Of a DNA stretch of 9,290 bases, positions 1-5,824 are shown one piece after another. The DNA comes from Alphaproteobacteria bacterium (GTDB lineage: Bacteria; Pseudomonadota; Alphaproteobacteria; Sphingomonadales; Sphingomonadaceae), in assembly GCA_020249025.1 (NCBI GenBank), contig JADCGM010000236.1, forward strand, positions 1 through 9,290, in the 5' to 3' direction. The notes under the pieces were generated by a model that ran no database searches, was not told the DNA's origin, and was given only the letters and a program-made list of their open reading frames with translations. Position numbers and translations under genes: made by a program. How positions within the stretch are numbered: position 1 is the first letter of the stretch; each line of letters begins with the position of its first letter.

Positions 1-111
1 GAGGTTCATCAGCAGGATGCCGAGCACCGCCATGCGGCGGACGGCGTCGATCGTCTGGATGCGCTCGCCCGACAAATCCCGCTCCCCCGTCAGCCCCAGT
101 TCAGCCATCAT
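1..111 (-). CDS. DUF418/YeiB-type membrane protein, N-terminus only
   Basis: Only the first 37 residues are present; the gene continues past base 1. The peptide has a short polar leader followed by RIQTIDAVRRMAVLGILLMN, which closely matches the N-terminal signature of DUF418 proteins (YeiB-like, related to acyltransferase_3 membrane proteins): R-I-x-x-D-x-x-R-G-x-A-x-L-G-I-L-x-x-N leading into the first membrane helix. In this copy the usual RG is RR. Two adjacent ATG codons (111-109 and 108-106) could start it; no strong ribosome binding site distinguishes them. The family is a polytopic inner-membrane protein of unclear substrate, so no reaction is claimed. It is divergent from the lipoprotein gene, with about 60 bases between them. 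The family call rests on a short fragment. Confidence 0.72.
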   Translation of the reverse strand, partial: MMAELGLTGERDLSGERIQTIDAVRRMAVLGILLMNL

Positions 112-173
112 CCGGCTTGAAGCTAGGCCGTCAACCGGTCATGTCGCGGTTAATCGGGTTTTGGGGGACAGGT

Positions 174-413
174 ATGCGTTGGGTGCTGATCGTCGCTGCG
201 GGTTCGCTGCTGTCGGGCTGCATGGTCGCGAGCGCGGCGAAGACCGTCGTCACCGCGCCGGTCAAGGTCGCGAGCAAGACCGTCGATCTGATGACGACGA
301 GCCAGGAAGAGGCGGACCGCAACCGCGGCCGCGAGATCCGCAAGGCCGAGGAGCGCGAGAAGAAGGCGCGCAAGAAGGCCGAGCGCGAGGCGCGCGAGCG
401 CGATAATGACTGA
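174..413 (+). CDS. Small lipoprotein with charged helical tail
   Basis: A 79-residue predicted lipoprotein. The N-terminus MRWVLIVAAGSLLSGC is a short signal peptide ending in a lipobox (L-S-G-C) with the lipidated cysteine at residue 16. Residues 17-40 are small and hydrophobic, alternating Ala, Val, Thr and Lys. The last ~35 residues are almost all Glu, Arg, Lys and Ala, which predicts one long charged amphipathic helix. ATG 174 is preferred because GGGGGA (163-168) lies at good spacing and the signal peptide then starts correctly. ATG 141 and TTG 117 are in frame but would push the hydrophobic core away from the N-terminus and lack a site. The stop overlaps the next gene by 8 bases (ATGACTGA), so the two are translationally coupled. 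I do not recognise a function. It is probably anchored to an envelope membrane with the tail in the periplasm. Confidence 0.75.
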   Translation: MRWVLIVAAGSLLSGCMVASAAKTVVTAPVKVASKTVDLMTTSQEEADRNRGREIRKAEEREKKARKKAEREARERDND

Positions 414-861
414 CGCCGCCGTCGCGGTGACCGGCGGCTGCGGCTGCGGCCGCGTCCGCTACACCGCGACGCTCGCCAGCGTCGACGGCTATCTCTGCCA
501 TTGCCGCATGTGCCAGCGCGCGACGGGAAGCGTCTCGATCGCCTTCGTCAACGCGAAGCAGGCCGATGTGACGTGGCATGCCGAATGCGACTGGCATCGC
601 TCGTCGCCGATCGCCGAGCGCGGCTTCTGCCAGGTCTGCGGCACGAGCCTGACCTTCCGCTACGTCGACGGTCCCAACATCGACCTTACCGTCGCCTCGC
701 TCGACGATCCGTCGGCCATCCGCTGCACGAGCCACTTCGGCGTCGAAAGCCGGCTGGACGCCTGGTGGCACGGCACCGAGGGCTTGCCCGAACACCGCGC
801 CGACGCCTACCAGCCGCTTCCCGATCGCTGGGAGAAGGCCGGTGCCGCACCGCCCGACTGA
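406..861 (+). CDS. GFA-family (Gfa/CENP-V fold) zinc protein
   Basis: A 151-residue protein with the complete cysteine pattern of the glutathione-dependent formaldehyde-activating (GFA, PF04828) family: GGCGCGRVRY at residues 10-19, CHCRMCQRATGS at 31-42 and FCQVCGTSLTF at 74-84. The likely zinc ligands are C12, C14, C31, C33, C36, C75 and C78. The founding member was described as binding S-hydroxymethylglutathione, but most small family members have no proven substrate, so formaldehyde activation should not be assumed. Length is normal for the single-domain form and it has no signal peptide, so it is cytoplasmic. The start overlaps the lipoprotein stop (ATGACTGA) and there is little ribosome binding site of its own, which fits coupling. 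The 3' end overlaps the hydrolase gene by 20 bases. Confidence 0.9.
   Translation: MTDAAVAVTGGCGCGRVRYTATLASVDGYLCHCRMCQRATGSVSIAFVNAKQADVTWHAECDWHRSSPIAERGFCQVCGTSLTFRYVDGPNIDLTVASLDDPSAIRCTSHFGVESRLDAWWHGTEGLPEHRADAYQPLPDRWEKAGAAPPD
831..844 (+). promoter_or_regulatory. Ribosome binding site and GTG start of the hydrolase
   Basis: GGAG at 831-834 followed by seven bases and GTG at 842-844. The site sits inside the last codons of the GFA gene and decides the hydrolase start, because no other in-frame start codon lies near the beginning of the conserved region. Confidence 0.6.
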
Positions 862-1600
862 ACATCGCTTCGCCTCGTTCGACGGCGCGGAGATCGTCTG
901 GACCGAACTCGGCGAGGGCCGGCCCGTCGTGCTGCTCCATGGCCTATTCAGCCATGCGGAGATGAACTGGCTGAAATGGGGCACCGCGCAGGCGATCGCC
1001 GCGGCGGGCTTCCGCGTCATCCTGCCCGATCACCGCGCCCATGGCCGCAGCGCCGCGCCCCACGACGCCGCCGCCTATCCGCCCGACATCCTCGCGATGG
1101 ACGCCGAGGCGCTCGTCGCCCACCTCGGCCTCACCGATTTCGATCTCGGCGGCTATTCGCTCGGCGCACGCACGACGGTGCGGCTGCTCGCGCGCGGGAT
1201 GCGTCCGCGCCGCGCCGTGCTGGGCGGCATGGGTCTCGGCGGCATCGTTGGCTCCTCGGGCCGCGCCGACTGGTTCCTGACCGTCATCGCAAACCGCGAC
1301 CGCCACCCGCAGGGCTCGGCCGAATGGATGGCGGCGCAGTTCCTGAAATCGACCGGCACCGATCCCGAAGCGGTCCCGCACGTCCTGCGCGCACAGGTGC
1401 AGACGACCGCCGCCGAGCTCGCCGCGATCCCGACCCCGACGCTCGTCGTCTGCGGGGCCGAGGACCGCGACAACGGCTCGGCGCCCGAACTTGCCGCCGC
1501 GATGCGCGACGCGCGCTATGTCGAGATCCCCGGCAACCACATGAGCGCGGTGATGAAGCCCGAACTCGGCGCCGCCATCCGCGACTTTCTCGCCGCCTGA
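842..1600 (+). CDS. Alpha/beta-fold hydrolase
   Basis: A 252-residue single-domain alpha/beta hydrolase. The oxyanion-hole HG follows a beta strand at residues 29-34 (VVLLHG). The nucleophile elbow GYSLG places Ser106 at the centre, the acidic residue is probably Asp208 (CGAEDRD) and the catalytic His is His233 (PGNHMS). The cap region between residues 125 and 195 is short. There is no signal peptide. The substrate cannot be told from the sequence; esterase, lactonase and haloperoxidase-like enzymes share this fold. The GTG start at 842 lies inside the GFA gene and is preceded by GGAG (831-834) seven bases away. No later in-frame ATG would keep the conserved RFASFDGAEIVW strand, so GTG 842 is favoured. 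The overlap with GFA indicates one operon. Confidence 0.88.
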   Translation: MPHRPTEHRFASFDGAEIVWTELGEGRPVVLLHGLFSHAEMNWLKWGTAQAIAAAGFRVILPDHRAHGRSAAPHDAAAYPPDILAMDAEALVAHLGLTDFDLGGYSLGARTTVRLLARGMRPRRAVLGGMGLGGIVGSSGRADWFLTVIANRDRHPQGSAEWMAAQFLKSTGTDPEAVPHVLRAQVQTTAAELAAIPTPTLVVCGAEDRDNGSAPELAAAMRDARYVEIPGNHMSAVMKPELGAAIRDFLAA

Positions 1601-1614
1601 CCCGGCCGGACTGC

Positions 1615-1644
1615 GGGCGGCGGCCGCCTGACGCGCCGCCGCCC
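1615..1644. terminator. GC-rich stem-loop between convergent genes
   Basis: Perfect 10-base inverted repeat GGGCGGCGGC (1615-1624) and GCCGCCGCCC (1635-1644) with a 10-base loop. It lies between the hydrolase stop (1598-1600) and the convergent peroxiredoxin stop (1652-1654), so it could end transcription from both sides. Neither side has a T-run, so it is not a textbook intrinsic terminator. It may instead block exonucleases or work with Rho. Confidence 0.5.
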
Positions 1645-1651
1645 CGCCCGG

Positions 1652-2137
1652 TCAGCCGAGCTGTTCGACCATATATTCGGCGCTCGACACCTTGAACGCG
1701 CCCGGCTCCTCGACGTTGAGCTGGGCGACCTTGCCGTCCTTGACCAGCATCGAGAAGCGCTGGCCGCGCACGCCCATGCCGAACTTAGTGCCGTCCATGG
1801 TCAGGCCGATCGCCTTGACGAAGTCGCCGTTGCCGTCGGCGAGCAGCGTCACCTTCTCGTTTGCGCCTGAGGCCTTGCCCCACGCGCCCATCACGAACAC
1901 GTCGTTGACCGAGATGCAGACGATCTCGTCGACGCCGCGCGCGCGGATTTCGTCGGCATGCTCGATGAAGCCCGGCAGATGCTTGGCCGAGCAGGTCGGG
2001 GTGAACGCGCCCGGAACCGAGAACAGCGCGACGGTGCGGCCGCCGAACAGCTCGTCGGTTGCGACCGGCGCGGGGCCGTCCGCGGTCATCTTCATGAGGG
2101 TCGCGCTCGGAACCTTGTCGCCGACATTGATCGTCAT
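1652..2137 (-). CDS. Peroxiredoxin, Prx5 subfamily
   Basis: A 161-residue cytoplasmic thiol peroxidase that reduces hydrogen peroxide and organic hydroperoxides. The N-terminus TINVGDKVPSATL is typical of the family. The peroxidatic cysteine is Cys49 in PGAFTPTCS, with Thr46 in the PxxxT/SxxC motif. A second cysteine, Cys74 (EIVCISVND), is the one often conserved in bacterial Prx5 proteins. No C-terminal resolving cysteine is present, so recycling is probably by glutathione/glutaredoxin. Conserved arginines sit at R124 and R127 (GVRGQRFSM). The start at 2137 has AGGAG (2150-2146) about eight bases upstream and gives the family's usual length. The frame stays open far upstream into yqgE antisense, but that extension has no homology. 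The gene is divergent from yqgE, with 105 bases between their starts. Confidence 0.95.
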   Translation of the reverse strand: MTINVGDKVPSATLMKMTADGPAPVATDELFGGRTVALFSVPGAFTPTCSAKHLPGFIEHADEIRARGVDEIVCISVNDVFVMGAWGKASGANEKVTLLADGNGDFVKAIGLTMDGTKFGMGVRGQRFSMLVKDGKVAQLNVEEPGAFKVSSAEYMVEQLG

Positions 2138-2174
2138 GGGGGCTTCTCCTGTGCGAGGGGTTTCGCTGCCGCCT

Positions 2175-2204
2175 CGCATAGCCGCGCGTGGTGGCGGGCG
2201 TCCA
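2175..2204 (-). promoter_or_regulatory. Possible peroxiredoxin promoter
   Basis: On the minus strand TGGACG (2204-2199) and TATGCG (2180-2175) are separated by 18 bases, 38 bases before the peroxiredoxin start codon. Both hexamers are imperfect matches to the housekeeping consensus, so this is a candidate only. Confidence 0.25.
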
Positions 2205-2230
2205 CCTCTGGCGGTTGAGGGGCCAGGCCT

Positions 2231-2245
2231 TATGTTCAGCCCATG
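2231..2245 (+). promoter_or_regulatory. Possible leaderless -10 element before yqgE
   Basis: TATGTT at 2231-2236 is followed by six bases and then the yqgE ATG at 2243. This is the spacing expected if transcription begins at the A of the start codon. No Shine-Dalgarno lies at proper distance from ATG 2243. GAGGGG (2217-2222) is instead spaced for an ATG at 2232, which opens a four-codon frame ending in TGA at 2244-2246 and overlapping the yqgE start. Either leaderless or re-initiation translation would fit. Confidence 0.35.
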
Positions 2246-2806
2246 AGTGAGCCCCGTTATCTGTCGGGCCAGCTGCTGCTGGCGCTTCCGGGCATGAGCG
2301 ATCCGCGCTTCGAGCGGACCGCCACCGCGATGTGCGTTCACGACGACGGCGGCGCTCTCGGCATCGTCATCAACCGCCCGGCCGACGGCATGACGGCGCG
2401 CGCGCTGTTCGGCCAGCTCGGCATTCCGGCCGATGCGGTGCCCGAGGCTGCGCCCGTCTATCTCGGCGGCCCGGTCGAGCCGCAGCGCGGCTTCGTCGTC
2501 CACAGTCTCGATTACGACGCCGGCGCCACGCTCGCCGTCGCCGGGCGCTGGGGGCTCACCGCGACCCTCGACATCCTGCGCGACATCGGCGCGGGCAAGG
2601 GGCCGGCGCGCTGGCTGCTCGCGCTCGGCTATGCCGGCTGGGGGCCGGGCCAGCTCGACGCCGAACTCACGACCCATGGCTGGCTCAACGCGCCCGCCAC
2701 GGACGATCTGCTCTACGCGGTCGCGCCCGACGCGCGCTGGCCGCAGGCGTTTGCCGCGATCGGGGTCGATGTCGGACTGCTGTCGGCCGACGCCGGCCAC
2801 GCCTGA
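2243..2806 (+). CDS. yqgE: YqgE/AlgH family protein (UPF0301)
   Basis: A 187-residue protein with all the hallmark blocks of the YqgE/AlgH family (PF02622): SGQLLLALPGMSDPRFERT near residues 8-26, GALGIVINRP at about 37-46, VYLGGPVEPQRGFVVHS at about 72-88, and LGYAGWGPGQLDAEL at about 128-142 followed by GWL. The biochemical role is unknown. The AlgH name comes from an alginate-regulation phenotype in Pseudomonas, and the structure does not identify an active site. It is full length, with no signal peptide, and is probably cytoplasmic. It is divergent from the peroxiredoxin gene. The start is fixed by the family N-terminus and by the lack of an earlier in-frame codon, although it lacks a well-placed ribosome binding site. 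Confidence 0.94.
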   Translation: MSEPRYLSGQLLLALPGMSDPRFERTATAMCVHDDGGALGIVINRPADGMTARALFGQLGIPADAVPEAAPVYLGGPVEPQRGFVVHSLDYDAGATLAVAGRWGLTATLDILRDIGAGKGPARWLLALGYAGWGPGQLDAELTTHGWLNAPATDDLLYAVAPDARWPQAFAAIGVDVGLLSADAGHA

Positions 2807-2882
2807 CCGCCCCCCAAAAATCACGGCTCGTCGCAATTAACCTTCGTTATCGACGGCCCGTTCACCCTGATCCGCGACATTG

Positions 2883-2905
2883 CCCCCCGACTCGGGAGCG
2901 GGGGG
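2883..2905 (+). promoter_or_regulatory. Stem-loop covering the ribosome binding site of the secreted protein
   Basis: CCCCCCG (2883-2889) pairs perfectly with CGGGGGG (2899-2905) around a nine-base loop. The right arm is the G-rich ribosome binding site (GGGGGGAAAG) that precedes ATG 2913. Folding would hide the site, so the hairpin may lower or condition translation. The pairing is directly visible; a regulatory role is inferred. Confidence 0.4.
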
Positions 2906-2912
2906 AAAGCTC

Positions 2913-3422
2913 ATGGGTGGAACGGAACGCTTGAGGCTGGGAACGCTGGTGTCGGGCGCTGCGGTGCTCGCGCTGGCGCTGTCGGCGGCGCTGACCGCAG
3001 CAACGCCGGCAATGGCGCAGGAGCAGTGCTGGAGCGGCCGCACGCTGCGCGCCGCCAAGGTACGCGACCTGCAGACGCTGATGATGGTCGGGGCGCTGCA
3101 ATGCCGCGCCAGCCATCCCGACGTTCTGGCGCGCTACAATGATGTCGTCCGCACGCACCGCGCCGCGCTCGTCGCGCACAACGATGTGCTGAAGGCGCAT
3201 TTCGTGGCGGGGGACGGCGTCGCGGTCGGTCAGCGTGCCTATGACAGCTTCACGACGAAGCTCGCCAACGGCCATGCCGCCAACGCCTCGGGCCCCGGCT
3301 TCTGCGATGCGGTCCGCTCGCTGGCCGGCGAGGCCCACCGCGCCTCGGCCGAGGAGCTGGAACGGCTCGCCGAATCGATGATGGTCGCAACCCGCGTCGG
3401 CGAACGCTGCCGCGGCGACTAG
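2913..3422 (+). CDS. Secreted four-cysteine protein of unknown function
   Basis: A 169-residue protein exported by a clear Sec signal peptide: polar n-region with two arginines, hydrophobic core at residues 11-30, and an AMA|QE cleavage site after residue 35. The mature part of about 134 residues looks mainly helical, with cysteines at 39, 64, 131 and 166, an even number that would allow two disulfides in the periplasm. Visible blocks include RDLQTLMMVGALQCR (51-65), ARYNDVV (73-79) and RAYDSFTTKLANGHA (108-122). I believe similar proteins occur widely in sphingomonads, but I cannot name a domain or function. ATG 2913 is chosen over TTG 2880 because of the adjacent G-rich ribosome binding site and a proper signal-peptide start. 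Its stop codon overlaps that of the convergent receiver gene. Confidence 0.82.
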   Translation: MGGTERLRLGTLVSGAAVLALALSAALTAATPAMAQEQCWSGRTLRAAKVRDLQTLMMVGALQCRASHPDVLARYNDVVRTHRAALVAHNDVLKAHFVAGDGVAVGQRAYDSFTTKLANGHAANASGPGFCDAVRSLAGEAHRASAEELERLAESMMVATRVGERCRGD

Positions 3423-3877
3423 CCGCCCGCCGGCGCGCTTCGCGCCTGCAGGCGCTCGTAAAGCACCTGCGTCTCGAGAAGATTGGCGATGCGCAGCGCC
3501 ACCTCGACGACATCGAAGGGCTTGGTCACGAAATCCTTGGCGCCGAGCGATAGCGCCCGGCGGCGGGCATGGATCGCGGTGTCGGCGGTGAGCACGATCA
3601 CCGGGCGGAATTCGTCGGGCCGGGCCTGACGGCGGAACGCCTCGAGCAGCTGATAGCCGTCGATCCCCGGCATCATCAGGTCGAGCAGCACGAGATGCGG
3701 GTCGTGATCGACATAGGCGTCGAGCGCCTGCATCGGATCGGCGACGCAGCGCACGTCGGTATAGCCCTCGCGCTCGAGCAGGCTGGTGAGCAGCAGCAGG
3801 TTCGCGTCCTCGTCGTCGATCGCGAGGATGCGCCGCGACAGCAGATCGCGGCTGGTGACGAGCTGGCCGCCGGTCAT
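3419..3877 (-). CDS. Single-domain response regulator (receiver only)
   Basis: A 152-residue CheY-like receiver with no output domain. The acidic pocket is D21/D22 (AIDDED), the phosphoacceptor is D66 (LLDLMMPGIDG), the switch Thr is T97 (VLTAD) and the invariant Lys is K119 (VTKPFD). The body resembles receivers of HD-GYP and similar regulators (LTADT, RRRALSLGAKDF, ANLLET), but the protein ends about 30 residues after the TKPF motif, just where a linker to an output domain would begin. It lacks the FATGUY motif of sphingomonad SdrG-type regulators, so it is probably not of that group. The start overlaps the stop of the upstream kinase (ATGA), and AAGGGGG lies just upstream of the ATG. Its likely partner is that kinase. 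Output must be by protein contact or phosphotransfer. Confidence 0.92.
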   Translation of the reverse strand: MTGGQLVTSRDLLSRRILAIDDEDANLLLLTSLLEREGYTDVRCVADPMQALDAYVDHDPHLVLLDLMMPGIDGYQLLEAFRRQARPDEFRPVIVLTADTAIHARRRALSLGAKDFVTKPFDVVEVALRIANLLETQVLYERLQARSAPAGG

Positions 3878-5823
3878 GCCGCCCCCTTGCGGATCTCAGC
3901 GGCGGCGAGCGGCAGGGTGAAGGCGAAGACCGCGCCGCGCGCGGGCGGCGTCTGGTTGCGGAAGGTCATGTCGCCGCCCATCGCCTCGACGAGCCGCTTC
4001 GACAGCGCGAGGCCGAGCCCGGTGCCCTCCATGCCCTTCACGCGCTGGTGGCCGAGCCGGTCGAACGGTGTGAACAGGCGCGGGATGTCGGCCGGGGCGA
4101 CCCCGGGACCGTCGTCGCTGACCTCGACCCGGGCTTGGGCGCCGTCCCTGTGCGCGGCGAGGGTCACGGTGGTGCCGGTGCGGCCGTATTTGGCGGCGTT
4201 CGACATGAGGTTGAGCACCACCTGGACGATGCGCCGCCGGTCGCCGCGCACAACCAGCCGGTCGGGCCCGCCCTCGAAGCGGAAGGCGAGGCCGGCGTTG
4301 CCGACGATCGGGGCGACGAGCTCGCGCACCTCGCGCAGCACGTCGCTGAGATCGACCGCCTCCAGCGCGACGTCGTCGCCGCCCGCCTCGATGCTGGAGA
4401 TGTCGAGCAGGTCGTTGATCAGCGACTGCAGGTGACGCCCGGCCTTGAGGATCTGCGCGACCGCGGTGCGCTGGCGGTCGCCCAGCTGCTCTTCGTCGAG
4501 TTCGAGCATCTGCGCGAAGCCGAGAATCGCGCCCATCGGGGTGCGCAGCTCGTGGCTGGTGCGCGACAGGAACTCGCTCTTGGCAAGGCTGGCGGCGACC
4601 GCCTCTTCGCGCGCCACGCGCAGCGCCTCCTCGGTGCGTTTGCGCTCGGTGATGTCGCGCGTGACCTTGGCGAAGCCGCGCAGCCGCCCTTCCTCGTCGC
4701 GCAAAGCGGTGACGACAACGTTCGCCCAGAAGCGCGTGCCGTCCTTGCGCACGCGCCAGCCCTCGTCCTCGGTCCGCCCATCGCGGCGGGCGCGGTCGAG
4801 CACCTCGGCGGGGCGGGTGGCGCGGGTGTCCTCCGGGTAGAAGGCGCTGAAATGCTGGCCGAGAATCTCGTCGGCGCGCCAGCCCTTGATGCGTTCGGCG
4901 CCAGTGTTCCAGCTCGCGACATTGCCCTCCGGGCTCAGCGCGAAGATGCCGTAGTCGCGCACGCCTTCGATGACGAGGCGGAAGCGCTCCTCGCCCTCGC
5001 GCAGCGCCTGTTCGCGGGCGCGGAGCAGCGCGCTGGCGCGATCGAGCTTGCGGGCCAGCCGCCCGATCTCGTCGGTCTCCTCGGGGAAAGCGGCGAGCGG
5101 CTCGCCGCGCTCCAGCAGCTCGGCGTTGCCCTCGAGCAGCCGCACCCGGCGGACGATCCCGGTCGAGAACAGGTAGACCGCGGCCAGGCTGCCGAGCAGG
5201 CCGACGAGGCCGCTGATCGCGGTCAGCGCCAGATAGCGCGCCCGCACCTCGTCGACGCGCGCGCGCCGCGACGCCATCAGCGATTCCTCGAGATCGTGGA
5301 TGGTGTCGATCTCGGCGCGCAGCCCGTCCAGCACGCGCTTGTTGGCGGTGAGCGCGGCGGCGATCGCCGCGTCGCGCCCCGGATCGTCGCGCCGCGCCAG
5401 CTCGACGAGCCCGGCCAGCCCCTCGCGCTTGCGGACGGTCAGCGCCATCACCCGTTCGAAGCGCACACGCACGGCCCTGTCGCGGATGCTGGCGTCGAGT
5501 CGGGCGAGCGTGCGCGGCATCTCCGCTTCCGACTTGCGATAGGGTTCGAGGAAGCGCTCCTGCCCGGTCAGCAGATAGCCGCGGACGCCGGCCGCCGCCT
5601 CGGCGAGCAGCGCATGGACCTGATGGGTGTCGCGCTGGATCGCGAAGGTCAGGCGAACATCGTCTTCGGCGCGCGACTCAGCGTCGCTGGCGAGCCACAG
5701 CGACACCAGCGACATGCTGAGGACGACAAGTGGCAGCGCGACGACGACGACGCCCTTGAACACCAGCGGCAGGTCGGCCCAGCCGCTGGCGGCGGAGCGC
5801 GCGCGTTCGGCGATCGGCGGCAT
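3874..5823 (-). CDS. CHASE3-HAMP-PAS sensor histidine kinase
   Basis: A 649-residue membrane kinase. TM1 spans about residues 24-46, followed by a periplasmic CHASE3-type helical sensor (about 47-198, with GVRGYLLTGQERFLEPY at 79-95), TM2 (about 199-221), HAMP (about 222-272), one PAS/PAC domain (about 277-392: VRDYGIFALSPEGNVASWN, FAKVTRDITERK), HisKA (about 414-480) and HATPase_c (about 525-638). The phosphorylated residue is His424 in SRTSHELRTPM. ATP-binding residues include N538/N542 (NLMSNAAKY), DDGPG (570-574) and GTGLGL (600-605), all intact. ATG 5823 is preferred: GGGAG precedes it by six bases and it begins one base after the upstream regulator's stop. The longer in-frame start at 5913 would lie deep inside that gene. 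The ligand of CHASE3 is unknown. The receiver encoded immediately downstream is its probable partner. Confidence 0.95.
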   Translation of the reverse strand: MPPIAERARSAASGWADLPLVFKGVVVVALPLVVLSMSLVSLWLASDAESRAEDDVRLTFAIQRDTHQVHALLAEAAAGVRGYLLTGQERFLEPYRKSEAEMPRTLARLDASIRDRAVRVRFERVMALTVRKREGLAGLVELARRDDPGRDAAIAAALTANKRVLDGLRAEIDTIHDLEESLMASRRARVDEVRARYLALTAISGLVGLLGSLAAVYLFSTGIVRRVRLLEGNAELLERGEPLAAFPEETDEIGRLARKLDRASALLRAREQALREGEERFRLVIEGVRDYGIFALSPEGNVASWNTGAERIKGWRADEILGQHFSAFYPEDTRATRPAEVLDRARRDGRTEDEGWRVRKDGTRFWANVVVTALRDEEGRLRGFAKVTRDITERKRTEEALRVAREEAVAASLAKSEFLSRTSHELRTPMGAILGFAQMLELDEEQLGDRQRTAVAQILKAGRHLQSLINDLLDISSIEAGGDDVALEAVDLSDVLREVRELVAPIVGNAGLAFRFEGGPDRLVVRGDRRRIVQVVLNLMSNAAKYGRTGTTVTLAAHRDGAQARVEVSDDGPGVAPADIPRLFTPFDRLGHQRVKGMEGTGLGLALSKRLVEAMGGDMTFRNQTPPARGAVFAFTLPLAAAEIRKGAA

Positions 5824-5824
5824 C

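Noticed and set aside
262..1020. 252-codon minus-strand frame opposite the lipoprotein and GFA genes
   Set aside because: It spans three genes on the other strand, shows no recognisable domain and is explained by codon bias of the GFA gene.
1652..2836. 394-codon minus-strand reading of the peroxiredoxin frame
   Set aside because: The part upstream of 2137 is antisense to yqgE and has no homology. ATG 2137 has a good ribosome binding site and gives the correct family length.
3419..3877. Assignment of the receiver-only protein as SdrG of the general stress response
   Set aside because: The FATGUY motif after the conserved Lys is absent (the sequence reads TKPFDVVEV) and no PhyR, NepR or EcfG gene is nearby.
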